Below, in pieces: positions 8,461-16,915 of a stretch of DNA of 64,000 bases. The stretch spans positions 41,123 through 105,122 of the forward strand of contig NZ_JAHKNI010000024.1 in NCBI RefSeq assembly GCF_018860155.1. Reading direction: 5' to 3'. The notes under the pieces were generated by a model that was not told the origin of the DNA, ran no database searches, and worked only from the letters and a program-made list of their open reading frames with translations. The translations under genes and the position numbers were made by a program. This stretch comes from Nocardia albiluteola (lineage in GTDB: Bacteria > Actinomycetota > Actinomycetes > Mycobacteriales > Mycobacteriaceae). How positions within the stretch are numbered: position 1 is the stretch's first letter; every line of letters begins with the position of its first letter.

Positions 8461-9141
8461 TCACACCCGGTCTGAAGAACCAGCACCACCCTGCCAGCCA
8501 GCCCCAGGCCGGCCACCACCAACACTTACAGGCGGTTCAGCAGGGAGCCACGGAGCGCCAGTAGTTCCCGCTCGAGGAGTCGGAATCGTCCGGCCGGAGA
8601 ACGCGGCCCGATACTTGGAGGGCGACACGTCGAGGATTCTCCGAAAATGCAGGCGGAGGTTGGATCTGGTTCCCAGTCCGACGCGCTCGGCGATCTGGTC
8701 GACCGGGAGCTTCATGGTTTCCAGGAGCGCTCGGGCAGCGTCGACTCGAGCGCGGAGGACCCACTGCAGCGGCGTGTCGCCGGTCTCCTCGAAGCGGCGC
8801 ATGAAGGTGCGCAGCGACATCCGCGCGTGCGTCGCGAGATCGGTGACTCCGAGTGGTTCGTGAAGGCGCGTCAGCGCCCATTCTCGGGTCGCCGCGAGCG
8901 TATCGCAATGCGATGCCGGGCTGCTTCGGGGAAGGTACTGAGCCTGGCTGCCGCTCCGATAGGACGCCGTCACCAAACGGCGGGCGATGTCGTTCGCGAC
9001 GCTCACGCCGAGGTCGCGCCGGACGATGTGAAGGCACAGGTCGATGCCCGCCGCGGCACCGGCTGATGTGAGGACCGAACCCTCATCGACGAACAGAACA
9101 TTGGGCTCCACCAGGATGTCCGGATGGCGCAGCGCCAGCAT
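8461..9141 (-). CDS. GlxA-type AraC regulator lacking its N-terminal domain
   Basis: The 226-residue frame matches the C-terminal two thirds of GlxA-type regulators: the end of the DJ-1/PfpI domain (FVDEGSVLTSAGAAAGIDLC) and then two AraC helix-turn-helices (DLATHARMSLRTFMRRFEET; VGLGTRSNLRLHFRR). Upstream in the same frame GRRARAHWDAAEML is still recognisable (about 9141-9175), but the first 130-150 residues of the DJ-1 domain are gone and the sequence becomes unrelated. DNA binding may survive without the sensing domain. It is probably a decaying gene, but a short functional protein cannot be excluded. Confidence 0.6.
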   Translation of the reverse strand: MLALRHPDILVEPNVLFVDEGSVLTSAGAAAGIDLCLHIVRRDLGVSVANDIARRLVTASYRSGSQAQYLPRSSPASHCDTLAATREWALTRLHEPLGVTDLATHARMSLRTFMRRFEETGDTPLQWVLRARVDAARALLETMKLPVDQIAERVGLGTRSNLRLHFRRILDVSPSKYRAAFSGRTIPTPRAGTTGAPWLPAEPPVSVGGGRPGAGWQGGAGSSDRV

Positions 9142-9293
9142 CTCCGCTGCGTCCCAATGCGCTCTCGCACGCCGCCCGCGCCAGCGCGGTGCCCCTGGTG
9201 CCGAGTTCCCCTTTCCGGCAGATTGGCGTAACCTGCAGTCTGCCTGCAGGTGGACGCGGATGCATTGCGGGATGACGGGAAGGAAGGTGCGGC

Positions 9294-9617
9294 GTGCTGC
9301 CGGAACTCGACGCTGCCCGGGGGTTCTCGTCCCGGACGCTCGACCCGATGGCTCGGGCCGCCATGGTCGTACTCGGCGGACTGTACGCCGCAGGAGTGGT
9401 CCGACGGGTGAGGTCCGGGCAGCGCTGGTCGGTGACCGGGACCCTGGCTTTCGCGCTGCTCGGACTCGGCATGCTCGTGGTGGCCACCATGTCGTCGCTC
9501 GCCGGACCAGCCAAGGAACGGAGTCATGCCGATGTAGGCGAGGAAGTAATCGCAGCGGCAGTCACAAGTCTGCCAGCCGAAACGTCTTTCACATCGCGCT
9601 CGATTTCGGGTGCCTGA
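9294..9617 (+). CDS. Hypothetical small membrane protein
   Basis: A GTG start at 9294 is preceded by AAGGAAGG at about 9280-9287. The first 70 residues have two hydrophobic segments (AAMVVLGGLYAAGVV and LAFALLGLGMLVVATM) separated by a basic loop, consistent with a two-helix membrane protein. The last 35 residues look less protein-like. No family is recognised. It opens a run of three small membrane-protein genes. Confidence 0.45.
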   Translation: MLPELDAARGFSSRTLDPMARAAMVVLGGLYAAGVVRRVRSGQRWSVTGTLAFALLGLGMLVVATMSSLAGPAKERSHADVGEEVIAAAVTSLPAETSFTSRSISGA

Positions 9618-9676
9618 GCAATAGGAACGGCAATGTTCTTCATGCGTAATTCACGATCGGCGAAGCGCACTGAATC

Positions 9677-10141
9677 ATGACCAAGATCCTTCTTTCTCTC
9701 CATGTCCTGGCTGCCATCATCGCGATCGGCCCCGTTTCCGTTGCGGCCAGCATGTTCCCGCCGGCTGCCCGCCGTGCCGAGGCAAGCGAGTCGGACACTT
9801 CCACGGCGGCTACGATCCAACTCCTCCACCGAATCTGCCGGGTCTACGCCGGCATCGGTCTGGCAGTCCCGGTACTGGGGTTCGCCACTGCCTCGTACAT
9901 GGGCATTCTCGGGAGTGCATGGCTGATCGCATCGATCATCTTGACCGCAGCGGCGGCTGGCATCCTCCTCGTCCTCGTACTGCCCAGCCAGGACAAGCTC
10001 CTTGCGCACATCACCACCAACGGCACCATCGAGCGATCACACACTGCTCAACTAGCCATGTATACCGGCTTTTTCAACTTGCTGTGGGCAGCAGTCACCG
10101 TATTGATGGTCGTCCGTCCCGGCTCCACCACGGGAGTGTGA
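9677..10141 (+). CDS. Four-helix integral membrane protein (DUF2269-like)
   Basis: A 154-residue protein with four predicted membrane segments. It opens LSLHVLAAIIAIGPV with a membrane-embedded His, a pattern shared by DUF2269-type and other small haem- or quinone-linked membrane proteins. The family call is tentative. The stop is followed after 2 bp by the next membrane-protein gene, so the two are co-transcribed and may form one complex. Confidence 0.75.
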   Translation: MTKILLSLHVLAAIIAIGPVSVAASMFPPAARRAEASESDTSTAATIQLLHRICRVYAGIGLAVPVLGFATASYMGILGSAWLIASIILTAAAAGILLVLVLPSQDKLLAHITTNGTIERSHTAQLAMYTGFFNLLWAAVTVLMVVRPGSTTGV

Positions 10142-10143
10142 AC

Positions 10144-10434
10144 ATGGACAGCAACCGCACCCCTCTAAAGATTGCGGCCCTGGTCGAACTCACCTCCCTG
10201 GCAATTCTCCTGATAAATCTCACCACGGTGCATAATGCGTCCGTTGCATCCTTGACCGGCCCAATCCACGGATGCGGGTATTTGGCTGCAATCGGCAGCG
10301 TCGTGCGCGATCCGCTGAAGCGAGGTGCAATCGTCGTTCTGGCTTTAATTCCTGGCGTAGGGGCTACTCTCGCTCCTTTTCAAAGGCCCTCAGTTACAAC
10401 ACATTACCTTCAGATTCTACGGCGGCAGTGTTGA
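10144..10434 (+). CDS. DUF3817-like small membrane protein
   Basis: 96 residues with two to three hydrophobic segments and the DUF3817-like pattern of an early Glu in the first helix (ALVELTSLAILL) followed by a GPIHG motif before the second helix. It starts 2 bp after the preceding gene. The function of this family is not established. Confidence 0.7.
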   Translation: MDSNRTPLKIAALVELTSLAILLINLTTVHNASVASLTGPIHGCGYLAAIGSVVRDPLKRGAIVVLALIPGVGATLAPFQRPSVTTHYLQILRRQC

Positions 10435-11317
10435 AATCAGCGGGGAGTCCGCATACGTTAGATGTCATCGAACACACGGGTTAGGTAAATCTGCCGCATC
10501 GAGGGATACAAGTCCCCTCTTGCACACACCAACTTGGCGTCGCCACTATCACTCGGTGATGCGCGGGAAGGCGCTCGGAGACCCGCGACACGCATCAGGC
10601 CGAGATGGAACGCACGATTGACATGCAGCGACTGGGATGGCCCGGCGACCAGGATTTCGCGGTTCGCATTACCGGGCGCCTGCGACCACGCCGGGACTCG
10701 AGCACCCACCTCCGGACGCGGACCCCAATCAGCCCGGCACATCACCGACCCCGAAAAACAGCATCCCAGCCCTACCCTCGCCATCACCGACCCGAAACAG
10801 GCCAGCCGGACAGCTCGACAGCAAGACCTCCACCGACCCGTGACCGGCGGCGATGCGAGCGAAAGCACGTTCGGCAGCTACACCCCCGGCCTGATGATCG
10901 CGACCACCAGCCGCGACCTGGCCCCCACCGCGACGGCCCGGCAGGACCGGTCTGGGCCCCGTGGACAGCCGAGCACGGCGACGCGGTCACCCACTGAGTA
11001 CGACTGGCCGATCTCCCCGAACGCGGCCCACGAATCGCCCATCACACCAGCACCGAACTGCCCTACAACGAGGCAGCCTTCGACCATCACGACCCCCAGA
11101 TCCAGAACCGCCTCTACCCCAACCAGACTCGACCCACCACCCGATACCCGGCCTGGCACGACACCACCGAGGACAACGGCCTTCGGGAATGGGACATCGC
11201 CGCCTAGAAACCTGCCGCCGGTCGGAAGTCGAGAACAACCTGTGCCCGCGTGAAACCGCCAGCGCAGACAGAGGATCCATCGCGGCGCGGGATTCGCGTC
11301 AGCCTCCGGCAGGTTGC
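10435..11317. other. Region without a convincing intact gene
   Basis: Long open frames exist on both strands but are Pro/Arg/Thr-rich and look like off-frame readings of GC-rich DNA. The only protein-like stretch is at 10998-11207. The rest holds nothing I can name. Confidence 0.5.
10998..11207 (+). pseudogene. C-terminal fragment of an unrecognised protein
   Basis: Sixty-nine codons ending in TAG read as plausible protein (for example YNEAAFDHHDPQIQNRLYPN, and WHDTTEDNGLREWDIAA at the end), with mostly G/C third positions. The frame continues upstream past a TGA at 10995 into a similar stretch (VWAPWTAEHGDAVTH). It looks like a broken gene; no family is recognised. Confidence 0.3.
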
Positions 11318-11560
11318 TCAGCTCGCCGTATGGTCGTCGGCGTGACCTTCGATGATCCTCTGCAGGCTTGCGGCGTCGCCGAGCTCGTGGCGCGCCTCGG
11401 GATGCTGGAAGTAGTACTGCAACGCAAAAAACACCCGAGGAGCGCCGATCGAGAAACCGCTAGGTCGAATGCCGAACGTATCGTGCTCGGCACGAACGGA
11501 ACTAGGCTTGGAGCGATCAAAACGTTCGCCACAACGTTGCACGCCATCATCGCACGGCAC
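11318..11560 (-). CDS. Hypothetical 80-residue protein or fragment
   Basis: The frame reads as plausible protein over its second half (RVFFALQYYFQHPEARHELG, then SLQRIIEGHADDH). No family is recognised, and there is no clear ribosome binding site at the ATG. It may be the C-terminus of a larger lost gene. Confidence 0.3.
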   Translation of the reverse strand: MPCDDGVQRCGERFDRSKPSSVRAEHDTFGIRPSGFSIGAPRVFFALQYYFQHPEARHELGDAASLQRIIEGHADDHTAS

Positions 11561-11572
11561 TTCTTCAGTACC

Positions 11573-11704
11573 TTATGAATTGACCCCGTAGATTCGCTGG
11601 TTTAGTTGCTTGCCGACATCGGTGAGCCAGTAGACCGGTACCGGCAAGCCATCGAGGCGCGAGGTTCCGGAATCCACATAACCGAAATTTCTCAGCCAGC
11701 GCAA
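11573..11704 (-). pseudogene. C-terminal gene fragment
   Basis: Reads ALRWLRNFGYVDSGTSRLDG continuing to DVGKQLNQRIYGVNS before TAA, a natural protein C-terminus with no start. The reading frame loses protein character at about 11700, where an unrelated plus-strand fragment begins. The junction suggests a rearrangement. Confidence 0.35.
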
Positions 11705-11810
11705 CGCGGCGCAGCAGGCCGACCGGATCGTCGCCATCTACGACCGATTGAAACTGCGGACCTACGATGCCGAGCGGGTAGCACACCAGGCCCTGGCAGC
11801 ACGGGCGTGA
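11698..11810 (+). pseudogene. C-terminal gene fragment
   Basis: Reads AQQADRIVAIYDRLKLRTYD and then AERVAHQALAARA before TGA, with good codon usage but no N-terminus. It abuts the minus-strand fragment at about 11700, so one breakpoint separates the tails of two unrelated genes. Confidence 0.35.
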
Positions 11811-11849
11811 CCGCTTATTCCTGGGATTCCCTCCGGGGCGGAGGATAAC

Positions 11850-12746
11850 TCACAAACCGCCGAGCCGCGCGAGCACATCGAATGCAGTTTCGTTGGATTG
11901 GTACAGAGTCCGTATCTCGGCCACTGTGGCGTCGTGGACCGTGGGGTTCTGTAGCGCGAGTCCGTTTCCGAAGACGGTCACGTTGTAGCCGTCATCGGCG
12001 GCCTCCAGCATGGGGCCGGTCGCAACGCCCTGTCCGACAAGGCGATCCAATCCTTCGCCGAGGAAGTAGAACCGCCACAGCGGCCCGATGTCGACGCCGT
12101 ATGCCGCCTTGGTCCGATCGATGATCGGCAATCCGACCCGGGCGATCCCGTCCACGATCTTGAAGTGATCGCCCGCATCCTCCGGCCGTGCGCCCACTGC
12201 CGCGACCGAATACGTCAGATCGACCGTGAGATGCGCGTTGTACCCGGCCATTGCCACCCGCGCACCGGAGACGCCACAGTCCGCCGCCAGCGAAAAATAC
12301 TGCGCCCAATGCGGTTCCACCGCACCGCTCGCGAACTCACCATGGAAGTTGACCAGAATCCGCCGCGCGAGTTCTAGACTCACCGCGTGCGCATAGTCCG
12401 GATGGGCGAACGCCGCAGGGTCACGCTGCAGCGGCATCACGGCCCGCTGTTCGGACAGATCGAGCCCGATCAGGAACAATCCCCGCCGATCCCGATGCCG
12501 CATCAGAATGTCGGTGATCCGGTGATGCCGCTCGATAGCATCCTCCAACCGCCGCATCGGCGAACCGGTCAAGGTGCTGGTATCGGACAGTGCGGCAATC
12601 GAATTCACCTCGCGCTCGGACAACGTGCTGCCACAACCCGCCGTCGCGGCGGACGACGCCCCGGCTGCCGCCGGTGCGACTCCGAGCGCCACAGCGGCAC
12701 AAGCCGACCCAACCAGTACCCGCCTCACAACCCCGACCCGGCGCAT
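11850..12746 (-). CDS. Secreted DUF5995-like protein
   Basis: A 298-residue protein with an N-terminal signal peptide (basic RRVGVVRRV, then a hydrophobic core ending near ASA). The body contains AMAGYNAHLTVDL, the pattern of DUF5995 proteins, with a conserved Asn-Ala-His. The two Cys residues (in AGCGS and ADCG) could form a disulphide outside the cell. The molecular function of the family is not known to me. No operon partner is evident. Confidence 0.75.
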   Translation of the reverse strand: MRRVGVVRRVLVGSACAAVALGVAPAAAGASSAATAGCGSTLSEREVNSIAALSDTSTLTGSPMRRLEDAIERHHRITDILMRHRDRRGLFLIGLDLSEQRAVMPLQRDPAAFAHPDYAHAVSLELARRILVNFHGEFASGAVEPHWAQYFSLAADCGVSGARVAMAGYNAHLTVDLTYSVAAVGARPEDAGDHFKIVDGIARVGLPIIDRTKAAYGVDIGPLWRFYFLGEGLDRLVGQGVATGPMLEAADDGYNVTVFGNGLALQNPTVHDATVAEIRTLYQSNETAFDVLARLGGL

Positions 12747-12869
12747 CCGGATTCCTCCTTGCAGTCGTTGCGATTGCAGGCCTCACCGCAGTTGCAGTAA
12801 TTAGATCTCATCGTCCTGATCGACGACTGCGCCGACACGTGCCAGATCTTCCGCGAATGGGGCGGCAGC

Positions 12870-12986
12870 GCCTTCCATTTCACCGACGCCCGCACCACCA
12901 TGCGCTACGACCGCGCCCGCACCAACCTCGACCGCCACCCCAACTACATCCTTGCCGCCTACATGGCCTCCGGCACATGCCGATGA
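12870..12986 (+). pseudogene. Tyrosine recombinase C-terminal fragment
   Basis: Reads RTTMRYDRARTNLDRHPNYI followed by LAAYMASGT and a stop. This is the C-terminal box of actinobacterial phage-type integrases, with the catalytic tyrosine in RYDRAR. The Arg/His catalytic boxes and the N-terminus are missing. It marks a former mobile element. Confidence 0.6.
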
Positions 12987-13075
12987 GCGTGAATCCGGAT
13001 ACCGACACCCGGTCTCGAATCGCGAAGTCGGAATCCCGCCAGTGTGGAGAACCAGTCGCTGTGAGGATCGGGAGA

Positions 13076-13486
13076 ATGACAGTCGATGTGATGACCACTC
13101 TGCGGGCCTTCTATGCGGCCGAGGCCGCGTACCTCACCGAGGGCGCCGAGTTCGAGCAGATGGCCGCGCACTTGGCCTCGGACGTCGTCATGTATCAGGC
13201 GTCCAGCCTGCCCTACGGCGGCGAATGGCGTGGGCACGAGGGCTTCCGGAAGTTCATTGCCACCATGGGCGAAAGCTGGGACGGCCTATGGTTCGACGAA
13301 CAGCAGTTCCTCAGCGACCAGAATCGGGTCGTGGTCTACAGCCGCGGCCGGCTGCGCGCACGATGTACCGGCCGAACAGTGAAAACGTCACTACTGCAAT
13401 GGATCAGCTTCCGAGACGGCTTGATCACCGAGTTTCGCCCGTACTACCACGACACCTCTGCGGTGCTGGCCGCACTGACCGAGTGA
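13076..13486 (+). CDS. NTF2-like (SnoaL-type) protein
   Basis: A 136-residue protein with the cone-shaped NTF2-like pattern: N-terminal helices (LRAFYAAEAAYL), a strand pair with DVVMYQASSLPYGGEWRGHEG, then RVVVYSRGRLRARCTGRTVK and a C-terminal ISFRDGLITEFRPYYHDT. Such proteins are small cyclases, isomerases, dehydratases or ligand binders in the cytoplasm. The active-site acid pair typical of SnoaL is not obvious. The ATG at 13076 was chosen, with GGGAG close upstream; an ATG a few codons later is possible. Confidence 0.8.
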   Translation: MTVDVMTTLRAFYAAEAAYLTEGAEFEQMAAHLASDVVMYQASSLPYGGEWRGHEGFRKFIATMGESWDGLWFDEQQFLSDQNRVVVYSRGRLRARCTGRTVKTSLLQWISFRDGLITEFRPYYHDTSAVLAALTE

Positions 13487-13809
13487 TCGAATCCTAGTCG
13501 AATCTTGTCCGGGAGACCCAACACCGAACCGACGGCACTCCGGCAGGGAGATCGACACCATGACCGACAGGACCGGTGTCTGCGGCTAGAGCCACGACGT
13601 GACGCCGGAAGTGAACCCAGCGTGACGGCCGCAGCAGATCGGCCCAGGATTCGGTCGATTCGTGGTAGCCGTCGGCGATCGCGACCCGTCGGCACTGTGC
13701 GTGCGGCGCTGGTGTGTGGCACGCCCCGGAAGCCCGCCCGGCGAGTCTGGGCAAGCCCTTGCAATCTCTACCCTCGTGTGATTAGCATCTCAGCAACCAG
13801 GGTAAGAAT
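13487..13809. other. Intergenic stretch with IS256 remnant
   Basis: No intact gene is seen. It contains the IS256-type transposase remnant at 13629-13687 and, near its right end, the upstream region of the MFS operon. Confidence 0.5.
13629..13687 (-). pseudogene. IS256 (mutator) transposase remnant
   Basis: Reads RVAIADGYHESTESWADLLR, matching the segment of IS256-family transposases that follows the first catalytic Asp (usually DGYRESTESW). Sequence on both sides does not continue the match. Confidence 0.55.
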
Positions 13810-13819
13810 GGAGATCTCC
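13810..13819. promoter_or_regulatory. Perfect palindrome upstream of the polyol operon
   Basis: GGAGATCTCC is a perfect 10-bp dyad 76 bp before the MFS start, a possible operator. Downstream, CCCGG (13875-13879) can pair with CCGGG (13887-13891), placing the GAGAGG ribosome binding site in the loop of a short hairpin. Confidence 0.3.
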
Positions 13820-13895
13820 TGTTGGAGGCTTCATTCTGCCCTTTTTGCGGTATAGCCTGCGACAGGACGGTCTCCCGGCAGAGAGGCCGGGCATC

Positions 13896-15356
13896 GTGTC
13901 CAGCAAAGTACTTCGTGGCGTTCACGACGTCGTGTCCTATATCGACGAACAACCTCGGATTGCGGGCCGCGCAAGCGTCATCTGGTGGCTGGCCCTAGGC
14001 GGGCTGTTCCTCGACGCGTTCGGCAACTCGGCGCTGAGCGCGGGACTCGGCCCCATGACGAAAGACATGCACCTCGACGCCACCCAGGTAGCGATTCTGA
14101 CCTCACTCGCATCGTGGGTCGCCGTCGTCTTCAATCCTCTCGGTGGCTGGATGGCCGATCGGTCAGGCCGAGTGCGGCCGCTGATCCTGGCGAAGTTCCT
14201 GTCGGTCATCGGCGCTGCCTGCTGCGCCTTTGCGCCGGGCTTCGAGGTTGTGCTCTTAGGGCGGTTCTTCGTCGGCGCCGCCTACGGGATCGACTTCGCT
14301 ATTGCGATGGCGCTGCTGGCCGAATTCACCCCGGCACGCTTCAAGAGCCGGCTGAACACGTGGCAGGGCGTCTGGTACACCGCGGTCTCCAGCAACCTGA
14401 TTCTGGCGATCGGGTTCTACGATCTCGGTGTCGGTCAGGCGATCTGGCGGTACGCGGTCGGCTCGACGGGTGTGGTGGCGCTGGCGCTGCTGGTCGCGCA
14501 GGCGCGATACATGGTCGAGAGCCCCATGTGGGCTGCCCGCAAGGGACGCCTGGAGCAGGCGGCCGAGTCGATGACCAAGATCTACGGCGAGGAATTCACG
14601 GCGGCGCCGGCGGGTGATCGGACCCCGATTCGCAACCGGGCCGATGGGGGCTTGGCGAACGTGGCCCTGATATTCCGGGGGATCTATCTGCGCCGCACGC
14701 TCTTGGCGAGCACCGTGCAGATGGGTCAGTCCATTCAGTACTTCGCCGTCGGGTGGTACCTGCCGATCATCGGCCTTGCACTTTTCGGGCACAGCTTTAC
14801 CGTGGCGACCCTCGGTGCGCTCGTCTTCAATGTGTTCGGAATTGTCGGCGGTTTCCTGTCCCCGAAGATCGGTGCGCGGCTCGGGTTGCGCCGAGCATCC
14901 GCGCTCGGGTTCGGCGCGGTATTCGTCATGCTGGTGATCTTGGGTATCTGGCATGCGCATCTGCCGCTGGCGCTCGGCTTCCTCATCCCGTCGTTGTTCA
15001 TCCTGTTCCACTCAGCAGGCCCCGGCGCCAACGGCAAGACGCTGTCCTCGCTCTCGTTCCGCAGTGAGCTGCGCGCCGGAGCCAACGGAGTGATCGGTGC
15101 GATCGGAAGCGCCAGCGCCGCACTCGGACTGCTGATCTTCCCGATCCTGCAATCGCGTTTGGGGCTCGGCCCGACGTTCCTGATCCTGTCCGTGGTTCCG
15201 CTGCTCTCGTGCATCGTGTGCTGCGTGATCACGTGGGATCCGACCCGAGCCGCACTCAACCCTGACGAAGAGCAGGACGCACCCGGGTTCGCCCGATCCG
15301 AGGATTACGAGCCGGGCGCCGACGGCACGGCCGTGCAGAACGGGGTTCGCGTATGA
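13896..15356 (+). CDS. MFS transporter, sugar porter-like
   Basis: A 486-residue protein with about twelve membrane segments and the MFS loop motif GGWMADRSGRVRP between helices 2 and 3. It resembles the sugar and metabolite:H+ symporter subfamilies that import one substrate by proton symport. The GTG at 13896 is chosen because GAGAGG lies 9 bp upstream; an in-frame TTG at 13845 would add 17 residues without a ribosome binding site. It heads the polyol operon and overlaps the kinase by 4 bp (ATGA), which implies it imports the kinase substrate. Confidence 0.9.
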   Translation: MSSKVLRGVHDVVSYIDEQPRIAGRASVIWWLALGGLFLDAFGNSALSAGLGPMTKDMHLDATQVAILTSLASWVAVVFNPLGGWMADRSGRVRPLILAKFLSVIGAACCAFAPGFEVVLLGRFFVGAAYGIDFAIAMALLAEFTPARFKSRLNTWQGVWYTAVSSNLILAIGFYDLGVGQAIWRYAVGSTGVVALALLVAQARYMVESPMWAARKGRLEQAAESMTKIYGEEFTAAPAGDRTPIRNRADGGLANVALIFRGIYLRRTLLASTVQMGQSIQYFAVGWYLPIIGLALFGHSFTVATLGALVFNVFGIVGGFLSPKIGARLGLRRASALGFGAVFVMLVILGIWHAHLPLALGFLIPSLFILFHSAGPGANGKTLSSLSFRSELRAGANGVIGAIGSASAALGLLIFPILQSRLGLGPTFLILSVVPLLSCIVCCVITWDPTRAALNPDEEQDAPGFARSEDYEPGADGTAVQNGVRV

Positions 15357-16915
15357 GCTCGACCGCCATCCTCGCAATCGACGAGGGGACAACGGGAACC
15401 CGCGCGGCCTGGGTCACCGCCGACGGTGTCGTGCACGATCTGGAATACCGCCGCCTCGCGGTATCGACACCGAGATTCGGCGTGGTCGAACAAGACGCCG
15501 GCGAGATTCTGGAAAAGACACTCGACGTGTGCAGGGCTGTTGTCGCCCGCGCAGAGGCGGCCGGCGCGAGTATCGCAGCGGTGGCACTGGCCACCCAACG
15601 GGCGACGGCCGTGCTGTGGGACACCGTTACCGGGCAGGCGCTGGTTCCCGCGATGGTCTGGCAGGACTGCCGCCACGCGGACGAGCTCGCAGCCCTTGCC
15701 CCGGAGTGGGACAGCACGCTCATGGCCGAGGTAGGACGCCCGACCGGGCTGCGTTCGCCCTACCTGTGGGCCGCGCACAAGGTGCGCGAAGATCCTGCGG
15801 TGGCACAAGCCCACCAGGCGGGTCGGCTCGGATTCGGAACCATCGAGACCTGGCTGCTGTGGAATCTCGCAGTGGAGCGCACCTATGCGGCCACCGCGAC
15901 CAACGTCACCTCGGCAGGGGCATACGTGCTGGCCGAGCACGCCTACCACCGGGACTGGATCGCCGCGCTCGGATTCCCGCTCGAGCTCTTGCCGGAGCTG
16001 CGGCAGGACGCGGACTGCCTGGGGCACACCGACCCGGCCACAATCGGGGTCTCGGCCCCCATCCTCGCGGCCATGGGCGACCAGCACGCCGGTGCGGTCG
16101 GCCTGGGCTGCCTGGAGCAGGGGCAGGCGATGTGCGTGCACGGCACGGGCAGCTTCGTGGACCTGATCACCGGAACCGAGCCGCCCGCCCGGTCCGCGCT
16201 CCATCCCGGGACGCTCACGGTCACCGGGTGGCGCAGAAAACAGGAAACCGTCTATGCGGTCGAGACTTTCACCGCCACCTCGGGGTCCGCCCTGGACTGG
16301 GTATGCAACACGCTGGGCTGGTTCGATTCGGCGCAGTCGATCAGCAAGCTCGCGGCCTCGACCACCACGTCGAATGGGATCGTGTTCGTTCCGGCGCTGG
16401 CGGGGATTCGGACACCGGTGGTGGAATCACAGGTCAGGGCGTCGCTGACCGGGTTCTCCATGTCGAGCACGCGCGCGGAGGTGGGGTACGCGGTTCTGGA
16501 GGGTATTGCGCAATCCGTGGCTGACTCCGCGGAGGCCAACGCGGAGGTCGCGGGGCTCGACGTGACGCACATCGTGGTCGGCGGCGGCTTGTCGTCGAGC
16601 GATCCGCTCATCCAGATGCAGGCCGACCTGACCGGGATCCCGATGCGACGCCTGCCGGACTCCGGCGTGGCCAGTCTTCGGGGGGCCGCGTTCATGGCCG
16701 GTTCCGACGGACTGCTGTGGAATTCGCTGGCGGAGGCGGCGTCCACGCTCGCTGCCGCGGAGGTCTTCGAACCGAGGCTCGCCGATGGCCTTCGACGCCG
16801 CCGACGGGCCGCATGGAAGGCCCGGATAGCCGCAGAACTCGAGCTCGTCGAGTCCCGGGACGCACCGCCACAATCTGCCATCGCCCCTGTCCACAAACAA
16901 CTTTCGGAAGGATGA
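15353..16915 (+). CDS. FGGY-family carbohydrate/polyol kinase (glycerol kinase-like)
   Basis: A 520-residue kinase of the FGGY family, which phosphorylates sugars or polyols with ATP. It shows the phosphate-binding DEGTTGTR at 10-17, the catalytic Asp243 in GDQHAG, GTGSF, and the ATP-binding VVGGGLSSS region. Glycerol kinases carry DQGTTSSR at the first motif, so the substrate may differ from glycerol; erythritol is an alternative, since EryA-EryB pairs have the same kinase plus GlpD-like layout. It overlaps both neighbours as ATGA, so translation of transporter, kinase and dehydrogenase is coupled. Confidence 0.93.
   Translation: MSSTAILAIDEGTTGTRAAWVTADGVVHDLEYRRLAVSTPRFGVVEQDAGEILEKTLDVCRAVVARAEAAGASIAAVALATQRATAVLWDTVTGQALVPAMVWQDCRHADELAALAPEWDSTLMAEVGRPTGLRSPYLWAAHKVREDPAVAQAHQAGRLGFGTIETWLLWNLAVERTYAATATNVTSAGAYVLAEHAYHRDWIAALGFPLELLPELRQDADCLGHTDPATIGVSAPILAAMGDQHAGAVGLGCLEQGQAMCVHGTGSFVDLITGTEPPARSALHPGTLTVTGWRRKQETVYAVETFTATSGSALDWVCNTLGWFDSAQSISKLAASTTTSNGIVFVPALAGIRTPVVESQVRASLTGFSMSSTRAEVGYAVLEGIAQSVADSAEANAEVAGLDVTHIVVGGGLSSSDPLIQMQADLTGIPMRRLPDSGVASLRGAAFMAGSDGLLWNSLAEAASTLAAAEVFEPRLADGLRRRRRAAWKARIAAELELVESRDAPPQSAIAPVHKQLSEG

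Noticed and set aside
10458..10868. A 136-codon minus-strand frame with many Cys and Trp.
   Set aside because: No ribosome binding site, uneven composition and no protein-like pattern; it overlaps the Pro/Arg-rich plus-strand readings of the same debris.
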